The notes under the pieces: generated by a model | The model's database searches: none | What the model was told of the DNA's origin: nothing | What the model saw: only the letters and a program-made list of their open reading frames with translations | Assembly (NCBI RefSeq): GCF_036322705.1 | Contig: NZ_AP027270.1 | Location: 2,481,501-2,545,500, forward strand | DNA from: Maricaulis maris | Lineage (GTDB): Bacteria > Pseudomonadota > Alphaproteobacteria > Caulobacterales > Maricaulaceae | Reading direction: 5' to 3' | Length of the DNA: 64,000 bases | Shown here: positions 27,521-38,364 of the stretch, piece after piece | How positions within the stretch are numbered: the stretch's first letter is position 1 | Layout of the letters: every line of letters begins with the position of its first letter | Position numbers and translations under genes: made by a program

Positions 27521-28138
27521 ATGGACGCCATGACACCAGAAGCTGCCCGCCTGGCAGTCGCTGCCAAGACCAAGCCGAGCCGCGAAGAGGCGGAAGCGGC
27601 GGTACGTACCCTGATCTCCTGGGCCGGTGATGATCCGACCCGTGAGGGCCTGCTCGACACGCCGAAACGCGTCGTCAAAGCCTATGAGGAATGGTTCTCG
27701 GGCTATGGTGCCGATCCGCTGAAAGCCCTCGGGAAGACCTTCGAGGACGTGCAGGGCTATGACGACATGGTCATGCTGACCAATATCGACGTCGAGAGCC
27801 ATTGCGAACACCACCTCGCTCCGATCATGGGCGTGGCGCACGTCGCCTACCTGCCGTCCAAGGCCGTGGTCGGGATTTCCAAGATTGCCCGCGTCGTGGA
27901 GATTTTCTCCAAACGCATGCAGACGCAGGAAACCATGACCGCCCAGATCGCCGATGCGCTGACCGAGGCGATGGAACCGCGCGGCGTTGCCGTGCTGGTC
28001 GACGCCAAGCACCAGTGCATGACGACCCGCGGCGTGCACCACCCGAACGTCTCGACCATCACCACCACCTTCACCGGCGAGTTCCGCAATGATCGCGATC
28101 TGAAGGACCGCTTCATGCGCCTGGTCGAACGCGCCTGA
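27521..28138 (+). CDS. folE: GTP cyclohydrolase I
   Basis: The 205-aa enzyme converts GTP to dihydroneopterin triphosphate, the first step of folate synthesis; folP of the same pathway lies 6 kb away in this window. Signature blocks include [15 protein letters not shown], the zinc-binding [10 protein letters not shown] and the second Cys in [13 protein letters not shown] 27521 and ATG 27530 are both plausible; purine-rich AAAGG and AAGG lie upstream. A strong terminator follows at 28166-28194. Confidence 0.97.
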   Translation: MDAMTPEAARLAVAAKTKPSREEAEAAVRTLISWAGDDPTREGLLDTPKRVVKAYEEWFSGYGADPLKALGKTFEDVQGYDDMVMLTNIDVESHCEHHLAPIMGVAHVAYLPSKAVVGISKIARVVEIFSKRMQTQETMTAQIADALTEAMEPRGVAVLVDAKHQCMTTRGVHHPNVSTITTTFTGEFRNDRDLKDRFMRLVERA

Positions 28139-28165
28139 TACGATCCAGCTCGTCTGGTCAAGAAA

Positions 28166-28194
28166 AGCCCCGGAGCCCCGCTCCGGGGCTTTTT
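28166..28194 (+). terminator. Intrinsic terminator after folE
   Basis: A perfect 10-bp stem (arms 28166-28175 and 28181-28190) around a 5-nt loop is followed by a T-run through 28194. It lies 27 bp after the folE stop. Confidence 0.92.
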
Positions 28195-28396
28195 CGTTCA
28201 AGCGAGAAATTTCCGTGATCCTGCAATATCGAACATGATTGCTGGCAATAACCGAGATACCACCTGCGTGGATATGAAATATTTCTAACGATTTCAGTGC
28301 GCGCACTGGATTCTCAAAACAAGTCTGATAGGGATGAAGTTTAAGCGTTACCAGAACGCCGACTTGAACCCCCGACATTTCTGATCGCAACAAGGG

Positions 28397-28807
28397 ATGT
28401 TCAACATGCCCAATATTGGAACAACAGCCATCACTGCTGCAGTTACTGCCTTGGCGATGGCCTCCCCCTCACTCAGCCAGGAGACAAACATGACCGACGC
28501 TCAAGCCAGCAATGCCGAAGCTCCGGAACAGTTCGAACTGACTGATGAGCGCGTGACCGCGTTTATCGAAGCCGCCCGCCAGATCAATGGCGTGGTCGAG
28601 AGCATCGGCCCGCAGATCGAAGCCGCCGAAACCGACGAGGCGCGCCAGCAGCTCCAGATGCAGGCACAGACCCAGATGGCCGAGATCGTCACCGGATCCG
28701 GCCTCAGTGTCGACCAATACAACTCGATCGCCAATGCCGCGCAGACCAATGAGGGCATCGCCAACCGCATTCGCGAGACGGCCGAAGCCATGGCCGTGCA
28801 GCAGTAA
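28397..28807 (+). CDS. Secreted DUF4168 family protein
   Basis: The 136-aa protein has a signal peptide-like start (about 27 residues, ending near PSLSQ) followed by a mainly helical, Gln/Ala/Glu-rich region with VTAFIEAARQINGV and the later block VDQYNSIANAAQTNEGIANRI. This matches DUF4168, a periplasmic family of unknown function in proteobacteria and cyanobacteria. The 196-bp region between the folE terminator and the gene is AT-richer than its surroundings and should hold the promoter. A strong two-way terminator separates it from phoD. Confidence 0.85.
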   Translation: MFNMPNIGTTAITAAVTALAMASPSLSQETNMTDAQASNAEAPEQFELTDERVTAFIEAARQINGVVESIGPQIEAAETDEARQQLQMQAQTQMAEIVTGSGLSVDQYNSIANAAQTNEGIANRIRETAEAMAVQQ

Positions 28808-28824
28808 GGCGTCCATTCGCCATG

Positions 28825-28861
28825 AAAAAGGCCGCGCTACCGATCGTGGCGCGGCCTTTTT
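28825..28861. terminator. Bidirectional terminator between DUF4168 gene and phoD
   Basis: A perfect 13-bp stem (arms 28825-28837 and 28849-28861) begins with five A and ends with five T, so it gives a GC-rich hairpin plus T-run on both strands. It lies between the stops of two convergent genes at 28807 and 28865. Confidence 0.93.
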
Positions 28862-28864
28862 CGA

Positions 28865-30565
28865 CTAGCTCACCCGTTCAACCGGCGACACGGCCCCGCC
28901 CGAAGCCGGGCGGATCCGCCACTGGCTCTCCAGGCTGGCGCGATAGTCCTGGCTCAATATGTCGTTGACCCGGATGTATTCCGCGTCGGCGGCCTCCGGG
29001 GTCAGGGTGAGGCGGATATAGCCGTGATCTTCCATGTTGCAGTGAGCAACATCGGCATTGGCCTCGATCATCATCTTTCCATAATCGACGCCCGGGGCGG
29101 CAAATCCCGAAAACGGCGACGGGCTGGTTACCGATGCCCCGACCAGTTCGGTCCCGATCCGGTGGCCGTCGCCGTCAACGAGATCATTGGTCCAGAAGGA
29201 ATGGACATCCCCGGTCAGGGTGATGATGTCGGCATCGACATCGCTCAGGGCCGCGAACAGACGCTCACGCTCCGCCGGATAGCCATCCCACATGTCGAGA
29301 TTGAAGGGGATATCGAAGCGCGTGCTCATGATGAAATTACGCGCAAACTCGCTGTTGCGGGTCGCCCACCAGCGCAGCCAGCCCGGCATCTCTTTGGCAA
29401 AATTCGGGAAATTGACGCGACTCATGATGACCTGGTTGGCCAGGATGCGCCACGGCTTGCCCGCCGCCTTCGACGCCCCGCACGCCGCCTGGATGTCGGC
29501 GATCTGCTCGGCACCCAGCAGGGTGCGATCTTCCGCACCGACCACATCGCGCTTCCAGGTCGCCACCGCTTCCAGATTGGCCGGATCGGTATCATCAGCG
29601 TCGGAGGTGAGCGGGAAGCTATCGAGCGCCACCTGCTCATCGCGGGCGATCAACCGGCTCTCGAGGAGGCACAGCGTGGCCAGGTCACCGATTTCATAGC
29701 TTCCCCGACGCTGACGCAGATCGGTTTCCGGTTCCCGCACCGGCTGCCAGTCATACCAGGCCCGCAAGGCGGCCTGGCGGCGGTCCTGCCAGCTCCCCTC
29801 GCCTTCATTATGGTTCTCGGCTCCCCCACGCCAGGCATCATTGGCGGTCTCGTGATCATCCCAGCTCAGAATCCACGGCGCGGCGGCATGCAGGGCCTGC
29901 AGGTCCGGATCGGACTTGTACTGGGCATGGCGGGCAACATAGTCGGCCTGGGTCAGTAGCTCATGCGCCGGGAACGGCACACGGTTCATGGCCTCTGACT
30001 GTTCGGTCGCGTATTCGCCTGGTCCGTATTCATAGAAATAATCGCCGAGGTGGATGACCAGGTCGAGCTCACCATTGTCGGCAGCCTCGCGGTAGACATT
30101 GAAGTGCCCGGCCGGGAAGTTCGAGCATGAGAACACACCGATCCGGAACTGATCCAGCGCACCTTCCGGCAGGGTCGCGGTCACACCGACCGGTGAATAG
30201 GTGTCATTCAGACGGAAGCGGTAGAAGTAGCGCACGCCCGGCTCCAGGCCGGTGGCGAGAATTTTCAGCGTCCCGAGTGGTTGCATCATCACATAGGTGA
30301 TCTCGCCACCCTGCTCGAAGACAATGTCGGTGAAGGCCGCATCGCGCGCCACTTCGACCCCGCGATAACCGCCGCCATCATTGGTCAGCGCCGTCCACAA
30401 CATGACGCTGGTCTGATCGGGATCGCCCGACGCGACGCCATGGCTGAAGGTCCCGTTATCGACCGGCTGGAAGACGCCCGGCTTCGGGGAGCACGCACCG
30501 ACGGCGAGCCCGGCACCGGCAGCGCCGATCAGGGCGCTCCGGCGTGTCAGATTGGTCTTGGTCAT
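28865..30565 (-). CDS. phoD: Alkaline phosphatase D, Tat-exported
   Basis: The 566-aa PhoD-family phosphatase starts with a Tat signal: TRRSALIG followed by a hydrophobic stretch and the lipobox-like VGAC (Cys at about residue 24), so it may be a Tat lipoprotein. The catalytic core shows the metal-ligand blocks HLGDYFYEY, WDDHETANDAW and LTGDVHSFW. PhoD enzymes hydrolyse phosphodiesters and phosphomonoesters outside the cytoplasm, often under phosphate limitation. ATG 30565 follows GGGAG by a few bases. No pho box was identified in the 245 bp upstream. Confidence 0.94.
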   Translation of the reverse strand: MTKTNLTRRSALIGAAGAGLAVGACSPKPGVFQPVDNGTFSHGVASGDPDQTSVMLWTALTNDGGGYRGVEVARDAAFTDIVFEQGGEITYVMMQPLGTLKILATGLEPGVRYFYRFRLNDTYSPVGVTATLPEGALDQFRIGVFSCSNFPAGHFNVYREAADNGELDLVIHLGDYFYEYGPGEYATEQSEAMNRVPFPAHELLTQADYVARHAQYKSDPDLQALHAAAPWILSWDDHETANDAWRGGAENHNEGEGSWQDRRQAALRAWYDWQPVREPETDLRQRRGSYEIGDLATLCLLESRLIARDEQVALDSFPLTSDADDTDPANLEAVATWKRDVVGAEDRTLLGAEQIADIQAACGASKAAGKPWRILANQVIMSRVNFPNFAKEMPGWLRWWATRNSEFARNFIMSTRFDIPFNLDMWDGYPAERERLFAALSDVDADIITLTGDVHSFWTNDLVDGDGHRIGTELVGASVTSPSPFSGFAAPGVDYGKMMIEANADVAHCNMEDHGYIRLTLTPEAADAEYIRVNDILSQDYRASLESQWRIRPASGGAVSPVERVS

Positions 30566-30810
30566 GATACTCCCTCGCCGCAAACCTCGCAGGCCAGACT
30601 GATGGTTCCGTCCCGCGGTATTGTCTCAAACCACCTGTAGCGTGGTTTTGCGTCTGTTTCATCATGGCGTACACGCCCCACACGCCCGCAATCAATTTCT
30701 GCACGGCACTGGCGATACGCCTTTGCCTCGTCGAACGAGATCGTTAGACCCCTCCAGCAGCGATCATCCCGCGCGTTGCAATCCGCTATCGGCTGGGAGA
30801 TTGTCGAGAC

Positions 30811-31818
30811 ATGATGGATATCGCTGAAACGCTCACCTTCGAGGCTGATGAAGACGCCGCCGGCCAGCGGCTCGACCGGTGGCTCGCTGCGACCGTTGAA
30901 AGCCTCTCCCGCTCACGCCTGAAAGCCCTGATCGAGGGCGGGCAGGTCACCGTCGATGCTGTGCCGGCGACAGACCCGTCGGCCAAGGTCGTCGCGGGAG
31001 CGGTCTACGCCGTGTCGGTCCCGACGCCGCGCCCCGACGCGCCAACGCCGGAACCGATGGACCTCGACGTCCTGCATGAGGATGCGGACCTCATCGTCCT
31101 CGTGAAGCCGGCCGGCCTCTCTGTACACCCGGCCGCCGGTCACTGGACCGGAACTCTGGTGCACGGCCTGCTGCACCATTGCGCGGGATCGCTGTCCGGC
31201 ATTGGCGGCGTCGAACGGCCCGGCATCGTGCACCGGCTCGACAAGGAGACCTCCGGCGTGATGGTGGTGGCCAAGTCGGATGCCGCGCACAAGGGCCTCA
31301 GCGCCCAGTTCGCGAAGCATACGGTCGAGCGCGCCTATATCGCCTTCACCCGCAATGCGCCGCGGGCGAAGTCCGGCCGGATCGAAACCCAGCTGGCCCG
31401 ATCCTCGCGCGACCGCAAGAAGTTCGAGGTCCCGCATGACCCCAATTCCCTGGCCGGCAAACACGCCATCACGAATTACACGACCCTGAAACGCTTCGGA
31501 CAGACTGAAGGCGCGGCCATCGGTACCGGCATGGCGGCCAAGGTCGAATGTCGTCTCGAGACCGGTCGGACCCACCAGATCCGGGTACACATGGCGCACA
31601 TCAACTGCCCCCTGCTGGGAGATCCGGTCTACGGCCAGAAACGCGGTCGCCTGCTCGAATTTGATGATGAAAGCGGCACACTGCGCGCCTTCCGGCGCCA
31701 GGCCCTTCACGCGGCCATCCTCGGCTTTGATCATCCGGTGACCGGCGAGGCCCTGCGTTTCCAGACCGAGCTGCCCGACGACATGAAGCGGGTCGAAGCG
31801 ATCCTGGAGACGCTGTGA
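30811..31818 (+). CDS. rluD: RluD-type 23S rRNA pseudouridine synthase
   Basis: A 335-aa RluA-family enzyme with an N-terminal S4 RNA-binding domain (about residues 16-75) and a catalytic domain with the signature HRLDKETSG that holds the catalytic aspartate, plus GRTHQIRVHM near the C-terminus. RluD-type enzymes modify the helix 69 loop of 23S rRNA; the exact target is inferred from overall similarity. A methionine directly after the first is an equal start. Its stop overlaps the start of the M24 peptidase gene (TGATG). Confidence 0.92.
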   Translation: MMDIAETLTFEADEDAAGQRLDRWLAATVESLSRSRLKALIEGGQVTVDAVPATDPSAKVVAGAVYAVSVPTPRPDAPTPEPMDLDVLHEDADLIVLVKPAGLSVHPAAGHWTGTLVHGLLHHCAGSLSGIGGVERPGIVHRLDKETSGVMVVAKSDAAHKGLSAQFAKHTVERAYIAFTRNAPRAKSGRIETQLARSSRDRKKFEVPHDPNSLAGKHAITNYTTLKRFGQTEGAAIGTGMAAKVECRLETGRTHQIRVHMAHINCPLLGDPVYGQKRGRLLEFDDESGTLRAFRRQALHAAILGFDHPVTGEALRFQTELPDDMKRVEAILETL

Positions 31819-33026
31819 TGCCTGACAACAGGATGACCCGCGGCGTAGGCGGATCAGACGCCGAGGCAGAACTGGCAAAGCTCACCGACCGTCTCAGCCA
31901 TTGCCATCCCATCCCCGTCGAACGCCTCAGCGAACGCCTCGACGCGCTGCGCGCCCGTATGAAAAGCGCTGGTCTCGACGCCGTCTGGCTCAATGCCGGG
32001 ACCAACCTCACCTATTATACCGGCCTGCGCTGGCGGGCGTCAGAACGCCTGGTCGGGGCGCTTGTCACCGTAGACGGTGGTCTCACCTATCTGGGTCCGG
32101 CTTTCGAGACCGGTACGCTGGAAGGCTTCATGCAGCTTCATGCGCCGCTGGCGACGTGGGAGGAGCACGAGGATCCGCATGCCCTGCTCGCCAGCCTGGA
32201 CGGTGCGTCCGGCGTGCTGGGCCTTGACCCGGCGACCCCACTGGTAACCGCCCATGCGATCGTGCGGGCCGGGACCGGGTCAACGGGCGACGCGACCGAC
32301 ATCATCCTGTCAGCCCGCAAGACCAAGGATGCCGACGAAATCGCGCTCATGCAGGCGACCAAGACCGCGACGCTGGAAGTCCATGCAGCGGCGGCCCGCA
32401 TTCTGCGTCCGGGGATCTCGACCGGTGATGTCACCGAATTCATCCACGCCGCCCACAAGGCGATCGGCGCGCCGGGCGGCTCGACCTTCTGCATTGTCCT
32501 GTTTGGCCCGGACACCGCTTTCCCGCACGGGGTTGCCCAGCCCAAGACGCTCGATGAAGGCGATATGGTGCTGATCGATACCGGGTGCGCGATCCATGGC
32601 TACCAGTCCGACATCACCCGCTCCTACGTATTCGGGACGCCAACCGACAAGCAGCGGGAGATCTGGGAGGCGGAGAAAGCCTGCCAGCTCGCCGCCTTCC
32701 AGGCTGCACAGATCGGCACAGCCTGCAGCGCGGTGGATGCCGCCGCGCGCGCCGAAGCCGAACGCCGCGGGCTGGGGCCGGGCTACGCCCTGCCCGGCAT
32801 TCCCCACCGCACCGGTCACGGCATCGGTCTCGATATCCACGAGGCGCCCTATCTGGTCGGCGGCGATGACACGACACTGGAGGCCGGGATGTGCTTTTCC
32901 AACGAGCCCATGATCTGCGTTCCGGGCGAGTTCGGCATCCGGCTGGAGGACCATTTCTACATGACCGAGACCGGACCGCGCTGGTTCACCGAACCCTCCC
33001 ACACGATTGACGACCCGTTCGGCTAG
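31818..33026 (+). CDS. M24 family metallopeptidase (Xaa-Pro aminopeptidase-like)
   Basis: The 402-aa protein has a creatinase-type N-terminal domain and a C-terminal pita-bread domain with the dinuclear metal ligands in LIDTGCAIHGYQSD, HRTGHGIGLDIHE, SNEPMI and the final LEDHFY. It resembles PepQ/PepP-type Xaa-Pro peptidases; the precise specificity cannot be read from sequence. ATG 31818 overlaps the rluD stop by 1 bp, suggesting coupling. Its TAG shares the CTAG tetranucleotide (33023-33026) with the stop of the convergent exporter gene. Confidence 0.92.
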   Translation: MPDNRMTRGVGGSDAEAELAKLTDRLSHCHPIPVERLSERLDALRARMKSAGLDAVWLNAGTNLTYYTGLRWRASERLVGALVTVDGGLTYLGPAFETGTLEGFMQLHAPLATWEEHEDPHALLASLDGASGVLGLDPATPLVTAHAIVRAGTGSTGDATDIILSARKTKDADEIALMQATKTATLEVHAAAARILRPGISTGDVTEFIHAAHKAIGAPGGSTFCIVLFGPDTAFPHGVAQPKTLDEGDMVLIDTGCAIHGYQSDITRSYVFGTPTDKQREIWEAEKACQLAAFQAAQIGTACSAVDAAARAEAERRGLGPGYALPGIPHRTGHGIGLDIHEAPYLVGGDDTTLEAGMCFSNEPMICVPGEFGIRLEDHFYMTETGPRWFTEPSHTIDDPFG

Positions 33027-33364
33027 GTCTCGCTGCTGACCAGCTTGAGGCCGATGATCCCGACCAGGATGAGGGCCAGGAAGAAGATCCGCAGATGGGT
33101 TGCCGGCTCGTTGAAGACGAGGATGCCGATTGTGGCAACGCCGAGCGCGCCGATCCCGGTCCAGACCGCATAGGCAGTGCCCGCGGGTAACGACTTCATG
33201 GCCACCCACAATAGACCCATCGAGGCAGCCAGGACGGCGAAGACTGCCGCGTGCTGCCACCAGGGCGCATCGCTACGAACATATTTGAAGCCCAGCGCCC
33301 AGCCCATCTCGCATAGCCCGCCGGCAACCAGGAGCGTCCAGGGATTGGTCAGGAAAGCGCCCAA
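33023..33364 (-). CDS. sugE: SMR exporter, Gdx/SugE-type (probable guanidinium exporter)
   Basis: The 113-aa protein has four transmembrane helices and the essential glutamate at position 19 (GLCEMGWALGFKY). The block MKSLPAGTAYAVWTGIGALG closely follows the SugE/Gdx subtype, which exports guanidinium rather than bulky drugs. No guanidine riboswitch is visible upstream, where the GST gene ends 3 bp before. The start is TTG 33364, supported by GGAGG 7 nt upstream inside the end of the GST gene. The two genes are therefore probably cotranslated. Confidence 0.9.
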   Translation of the reverse strand: MGAFLTNPWTLLVAGGLCEMGWALGFKYVRSDAPWWQHAAVFAVLAASMGLLWVAMKSLPAGTAYAVWTGIGALGVATIGILVFNEPATHLRIFFLALILVGIIGLKLVSSET

Positions 33365-33367
33365 GGC

Positions 33368-34009
33368 TCAGCCTCCGGTGCGAAAGTTGCGGGCCCAGAC
33401 CGCCGCGACCACCGGATCCGCCTCGGTCGCCTCGACCGCCGGCAGGAGCGCCGGACACTGGTCCACAAAGTCAGCCCGACCCGGATCCCAGCGGCTCATC
33501 ATGGCGACATAGACATCGAGCAGGCTCATCGTCTCACCGAGCAGAAAAGGTCCGGGTGCGCCATCAAAGGCATCATTCATCAGCACCCACATGTCGGCAC
33601 GGCGCTGATTGGCCCCGTCGAGCAGCGTCGGGTGTGTGGCCGGATCGGGATGAAAGCGTTCCGGACCGTCCGATATCGAAAAGGTGGAATAGATGCTGGC
33701 CGAGAGGAAGAGCATCCAGCGCAGGTATTCAGCGCGCTCGGGGGCGTCGATGGCGGGTGCGAGCCCGGCTTCGGGATAGCGATCCCCGAGCCAGATCAGA
33801 ATGGCCGCGCTCTCGGTCATGACGCTTTCATCGGGCAGGATAAGGGTCGGAACCTGGCCGACCGGATTGATCGTGCGCAGGCGGCGTTGCTCAGCGGCCT
33901 CGCCCAGCGGATCGAGCTCGACGAACTCATAGGCCGCACCGACCAGTTCCAGGGCCGCCTCGACACAAACCGACCCGAAACCCGCCTTACCATAGAGCGT
34001 GTAGGCCAT
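33368..34009 (-). CDS. Glutathione S-transferase family protein
   Basis: The 213-aa protein has a thioredoxin-fold N-terminal domain with NPVGQVPTL (cis-Pro) and the glutathione-binding TESAAI pair, followed by an all-helical C-terminal domain with a conserved LLDVYVAMMSRW segment. The catalytic residue near the N-terminus is not obvious (TLYGKAGFGSV), so subclass and substrate are open. ATG 34009 directly abuts the folP stop, and the TTG start of the exporter gene lies 3 bp after its own stop. The folP-GST-sugE genes look like one operon. Confidence 0.88.
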   Translation of the reverse strand: MAYTLYGKAGFGSVCVEAALELVGAAYEFVELDPLGEAAEQRRLRTINPVGQVPTLILPDESVMTESAAILIWLGDRYPEAGLAPAIDAPERAEYLRWMLFLSASIYSTFSISDGPERFHPDPATHPTLLDGANQRRADMWVLMNDAFDGAPGPFLLGETMSLLDVYVAMMSRWDPGRADFVDQCPALLPAVEATEADPVVAAVWARNFRTGG

Positions 34010-34840
34010 CTAGGCGCGCCCCTTGCCGATCGCCGCCTGGACCTTCAGGGCCTGGACCGTCATGCGAACATCATGGACCCGCACCATGGCCGCTCCGGCC
34101 GACGCGGCGCGCAGCGCCGCGGCAAGCGAGCCGCCAAGCCGTTCGGTCTCGTTGGCCCCATCATCAATGGCCGCGATGAAGCGTTTGCGTGAGGCGCCAA
34201 ACAGCACCGGATAACCGAGACCGATCACCTGATCGAGATCCCGCATGAGTGCCAGATTATGGTCAAGCGACTTGCCGAAGCCGATGCCGGGGTCGAGCCA
34301 GATACTGTCAGCACTGACGCCCTTGGCCATGGCAATGTCCGCGCGCTCGGTCAGGAAGTCACAGACCTCCGAGACGACGTCCTCGTATTGCGGATTGGCC
34401 TGCATGGTTTGCGGCGTGCCGGACATGTGCATCAGGATGACCGGGACACCCAGCTCGGCCGCTGTTTCCACCGCGCCCTCGGCTCTCAGGGCCATGACAT
34501 CATTCCAGATGTCCGCGCCGGCCTCGATGGCCTTGCGGGCGACCGAGGGCTTGAAAGTGTCGATCGAGATCCGCGCACCACTGGTCTCGCGGAGCGCCTT
34601 GATGACCGGGATGACACGCCGCAACTCCTCGGCTTCGGAGACCGGATCGGCGCCGGGCCGGGTCGACTCGCCGCCGACATCGATCACATCTGCGCCATTG
34701 CGGAGCATCTCAAGCCCTCGCGCAACGGCCGCCGCCTGGTCGATGAAGTCGCCACCATCGGAAAAACTGTCCGGCGTTACATTGAGCACGCCCATCACGA
34801 AAGGCAGATCGGATTGGCGACGGGAGCGGAATTTGGGCAT
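34010..34840 (-). CDS. folP: Dihydropteroate synthase
   Basis: The 276-aa TIM-barrel enzyme shows the pterin-binding block GVLNVTPDSFSDGG (about residues 17-30), GGESTRPGA, and the C-terminal GASRKRF. It joins pterin pyrophosphate and p-aminobenzoate in folate synthesis and is the sulfonamide target. Length is typical. It lies downstream of ftsH by synteny in many alphaproteobacteria, but here chrA sits between them. Its stop directly touches the GST start. Confidence 0.96.
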   Translation of the reverse strand: MPKFRSRRQSDLPFVMGVLNVTPDSFSDGGDFIDQAAAVARGLEMLRNGADVIDVGGESTRPGADPVSEAEELRRVIPVIKALRETSGARISIDTFKPSVARKAIEAGADIWNDVMALRAEGAVETAAELGVPVILMHMSGTPQTMQANPQYEDVVSEVCDFLTERADIAMAKGVSADSIWLDPGIGFGKSLDHNLALMRDLDQVIGLGYPVLFGASRKRFIAAIDDGANETERLGGSLAAALRAASAGAAMVRVHDVRMTVQALKVQAAIGKGRA

Positions 34841-34968
34841 GAGGGTCCATCTTCTGGTGACAGGCGCGTGGGCTGCCTCGCCTTGGTATTAGCGGCACCG
34901 GTTTGCCGCGACAATGGCAAAGCCATCCCGTGCTCATCGGCCGCCTTCCCGTCGCCCGCCCGGCCAGC

Positions 34969-36180
34969 TCAGAGAATGGCCAGCAAGCCGCCACCGGCCG
35001 CCCCCAACAGGACAACCAACCAAGGCGGGCACTTCCAGGAGACAAGCAATACGAAACAGGAGAGCGCCAGGGTAAATTCAGGAAAACCGGTCACGGCGCT
35101 GGTAAAGACCGGATCGTACAGGGCAGCCCCGAGAATGCCGACAACAGCCGCATTGGCGCCGGCCATGATCGCCCGCGCCCGCGCATGTCGTCTGAACCCG
35201 GCCCAGAAGGGCAAGGTGCCGACCAGCAGCAGAAAACCCGGCGCGAACAGTGAGAGCATGGCGATCAACGCGCCGGCGAGGCCGCTTGGGCCGCTCTCCA
35301 TGATGGCACCGAGATAGGCGCCGAAGGTGAAGAGCGGACCTGGCACGGCCTGGGCGGCGCCATATCCGGCCAGGAAGGCATCAAGACTGACCTGTCCCGC
35401 CTCCACCACTTCGACCTGCAGGAGCGGCAACACGACATGGCCACCGCCGAACACCAGCATGCCGGATCGATAGAAACTGTCGGCCAGTGCAACGACGGGG
35501 CTGTGGGACGCGAAGATCGGCAGGGCGATGAAGACAGTAGCGGCCAGACCGAGGCTGATCACGCCAGCGGTCCGCGATACCGGAACCGCTATTGCGGCGC
35601 CCGTGGCGACCGGCCCCTCGCCGCGCCACAGGCCGAGACTGGCCCCCGCGAGGATGGCGAGCGGCATGCCGTATACGGCGGGCAGCACCGCGAGGATGAT
35701 CACGGCGAGTACCGCAATGCTCGCGCGCAATCGATCGGGGCAAAGCGTGCGGGCCATGCCCAGAACGGCATGGGCAATGATCGCCACGGCCACAAGCTTC
35801 AGGCCGGCGACAATGCCTGAGCTCAGGTCTCCCGAGAGCCGACTGCCAGTCAGAGCGACAATAAAAAGGATCACCGCCGACGGCAGCGTAAATCCAACAA
35901 AGGCGGCAAGGCCGCCAAGCCATCCGGCGCGCATCAAACCGAGTGCCAACCCGACCTGGCTTGACGCCGGGCCCGGCAGAAATTGGCACAGGGCGACCAG
36001 GTCGGCGAAGGCGGCATCATCCATCCAACGGCGGCGAACGACGAATTCGTCGCGAAAAAAGCCGATATGGGCGATCGGGCCACCAAAGGCGGTCAAGCCC
36101 AGCTTCAAGAAGGCCAGGAAGACCTCAGCGATCGCGGTGACCGGCGCGCGGCGTTGATGACTTGGCGACGGATCATCCAT
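34969..36180 (-). CDS. chrA: Chromate efflux transporter ChrA
   Basis: The 403-aa CHR-family protein has two homologous membrane halves. The first carries FGGPIAHIGFF and QFLPGPASSQ; the second carries FGGGHVVLPLL and QAVPGPLFTF, the repeated GG-P and PGP motifs of long-chain ChrA. The family exports chromate or, in some members, moves other oxyanions. The position between ftsH and folP, genes that are usually closer together, suggests it was inserted into the cluster. Its codon use looks like its neighbours by eye. Confidence 0.92.
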   Translation of the reverse strand: MDDPSPSHQRRAPVTAIAEVFLAFLKLGLTAFGGPIAHIGFFRDEFVVRRRWMDDAAFADLVALCQFLPGPASSQVGLALGLMRAGWLGGLAAFVGFTLPSAVILFIVALTGSRLSGDLSSGIVAGLKLVAVAIIAHAVLGMARTLCPDRLRASIAVLAVIILAVLPAVYGMPLAILAGASLGLWRGEGPVATGAAIAVPVSRTAGVISLGLAATVFIALPIFASHSPVVALADSFYRSGMLVFGGGHVVLPLLQVEVVEAGQVSLDAFLAGYGAAQAVPGPLFTFGAYLGAIMESGPSGLAGALIAMLSLFAPGFLLLVGTLPFWAGFRRHARARAIMAGANAAVVGILGAALYDPVFTSAVTGFPEFTLALSCFVLLVSWKCPPWLVVLLGAAGGGLLAIL

Positions 36181-36291
36181 GCCGCAATCCTGCTTTTGGA
36201 ACCGGATATGGACCTAGCGGCATTGGAGCTGCCGTTCAATCCCGCTTGGAGCGGCTCCGACAAGCCAGGCCCCGGTCCTGGTCGCACCCAC

Positions 36292-36322
36292 GAAAAAGCC
36301 CCGAACCATGTGGCCCGGGGCT
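36292..36322 (-). terminator. Intrinsic terminator after ftsH
   Basis: Arms 36297-36303 and 36316-36322 form a 7-bp GC-rich stem; on the minus strand it is followed by a T-run (AAAAA at 36293-36297 on the plus strand). It lies 26 bp beyond the ftsH stop. Confidence 0.78.
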
Positions 36323-36347
36323 TTCTCGTTTGACGATGTCGTGCAGG

Positions 36348-38261
<1,914 letters not shown>

Positions 38262-38364
38262 GCGTTTATCCGTTCAATCATTCGGTCATTCCCGACCAGA
38301 TATGGGCATTCCATCGCCCCGGCGCCAGTCATCCAAGCAGCCCTGCGGCAAAACACCCTAAGCC

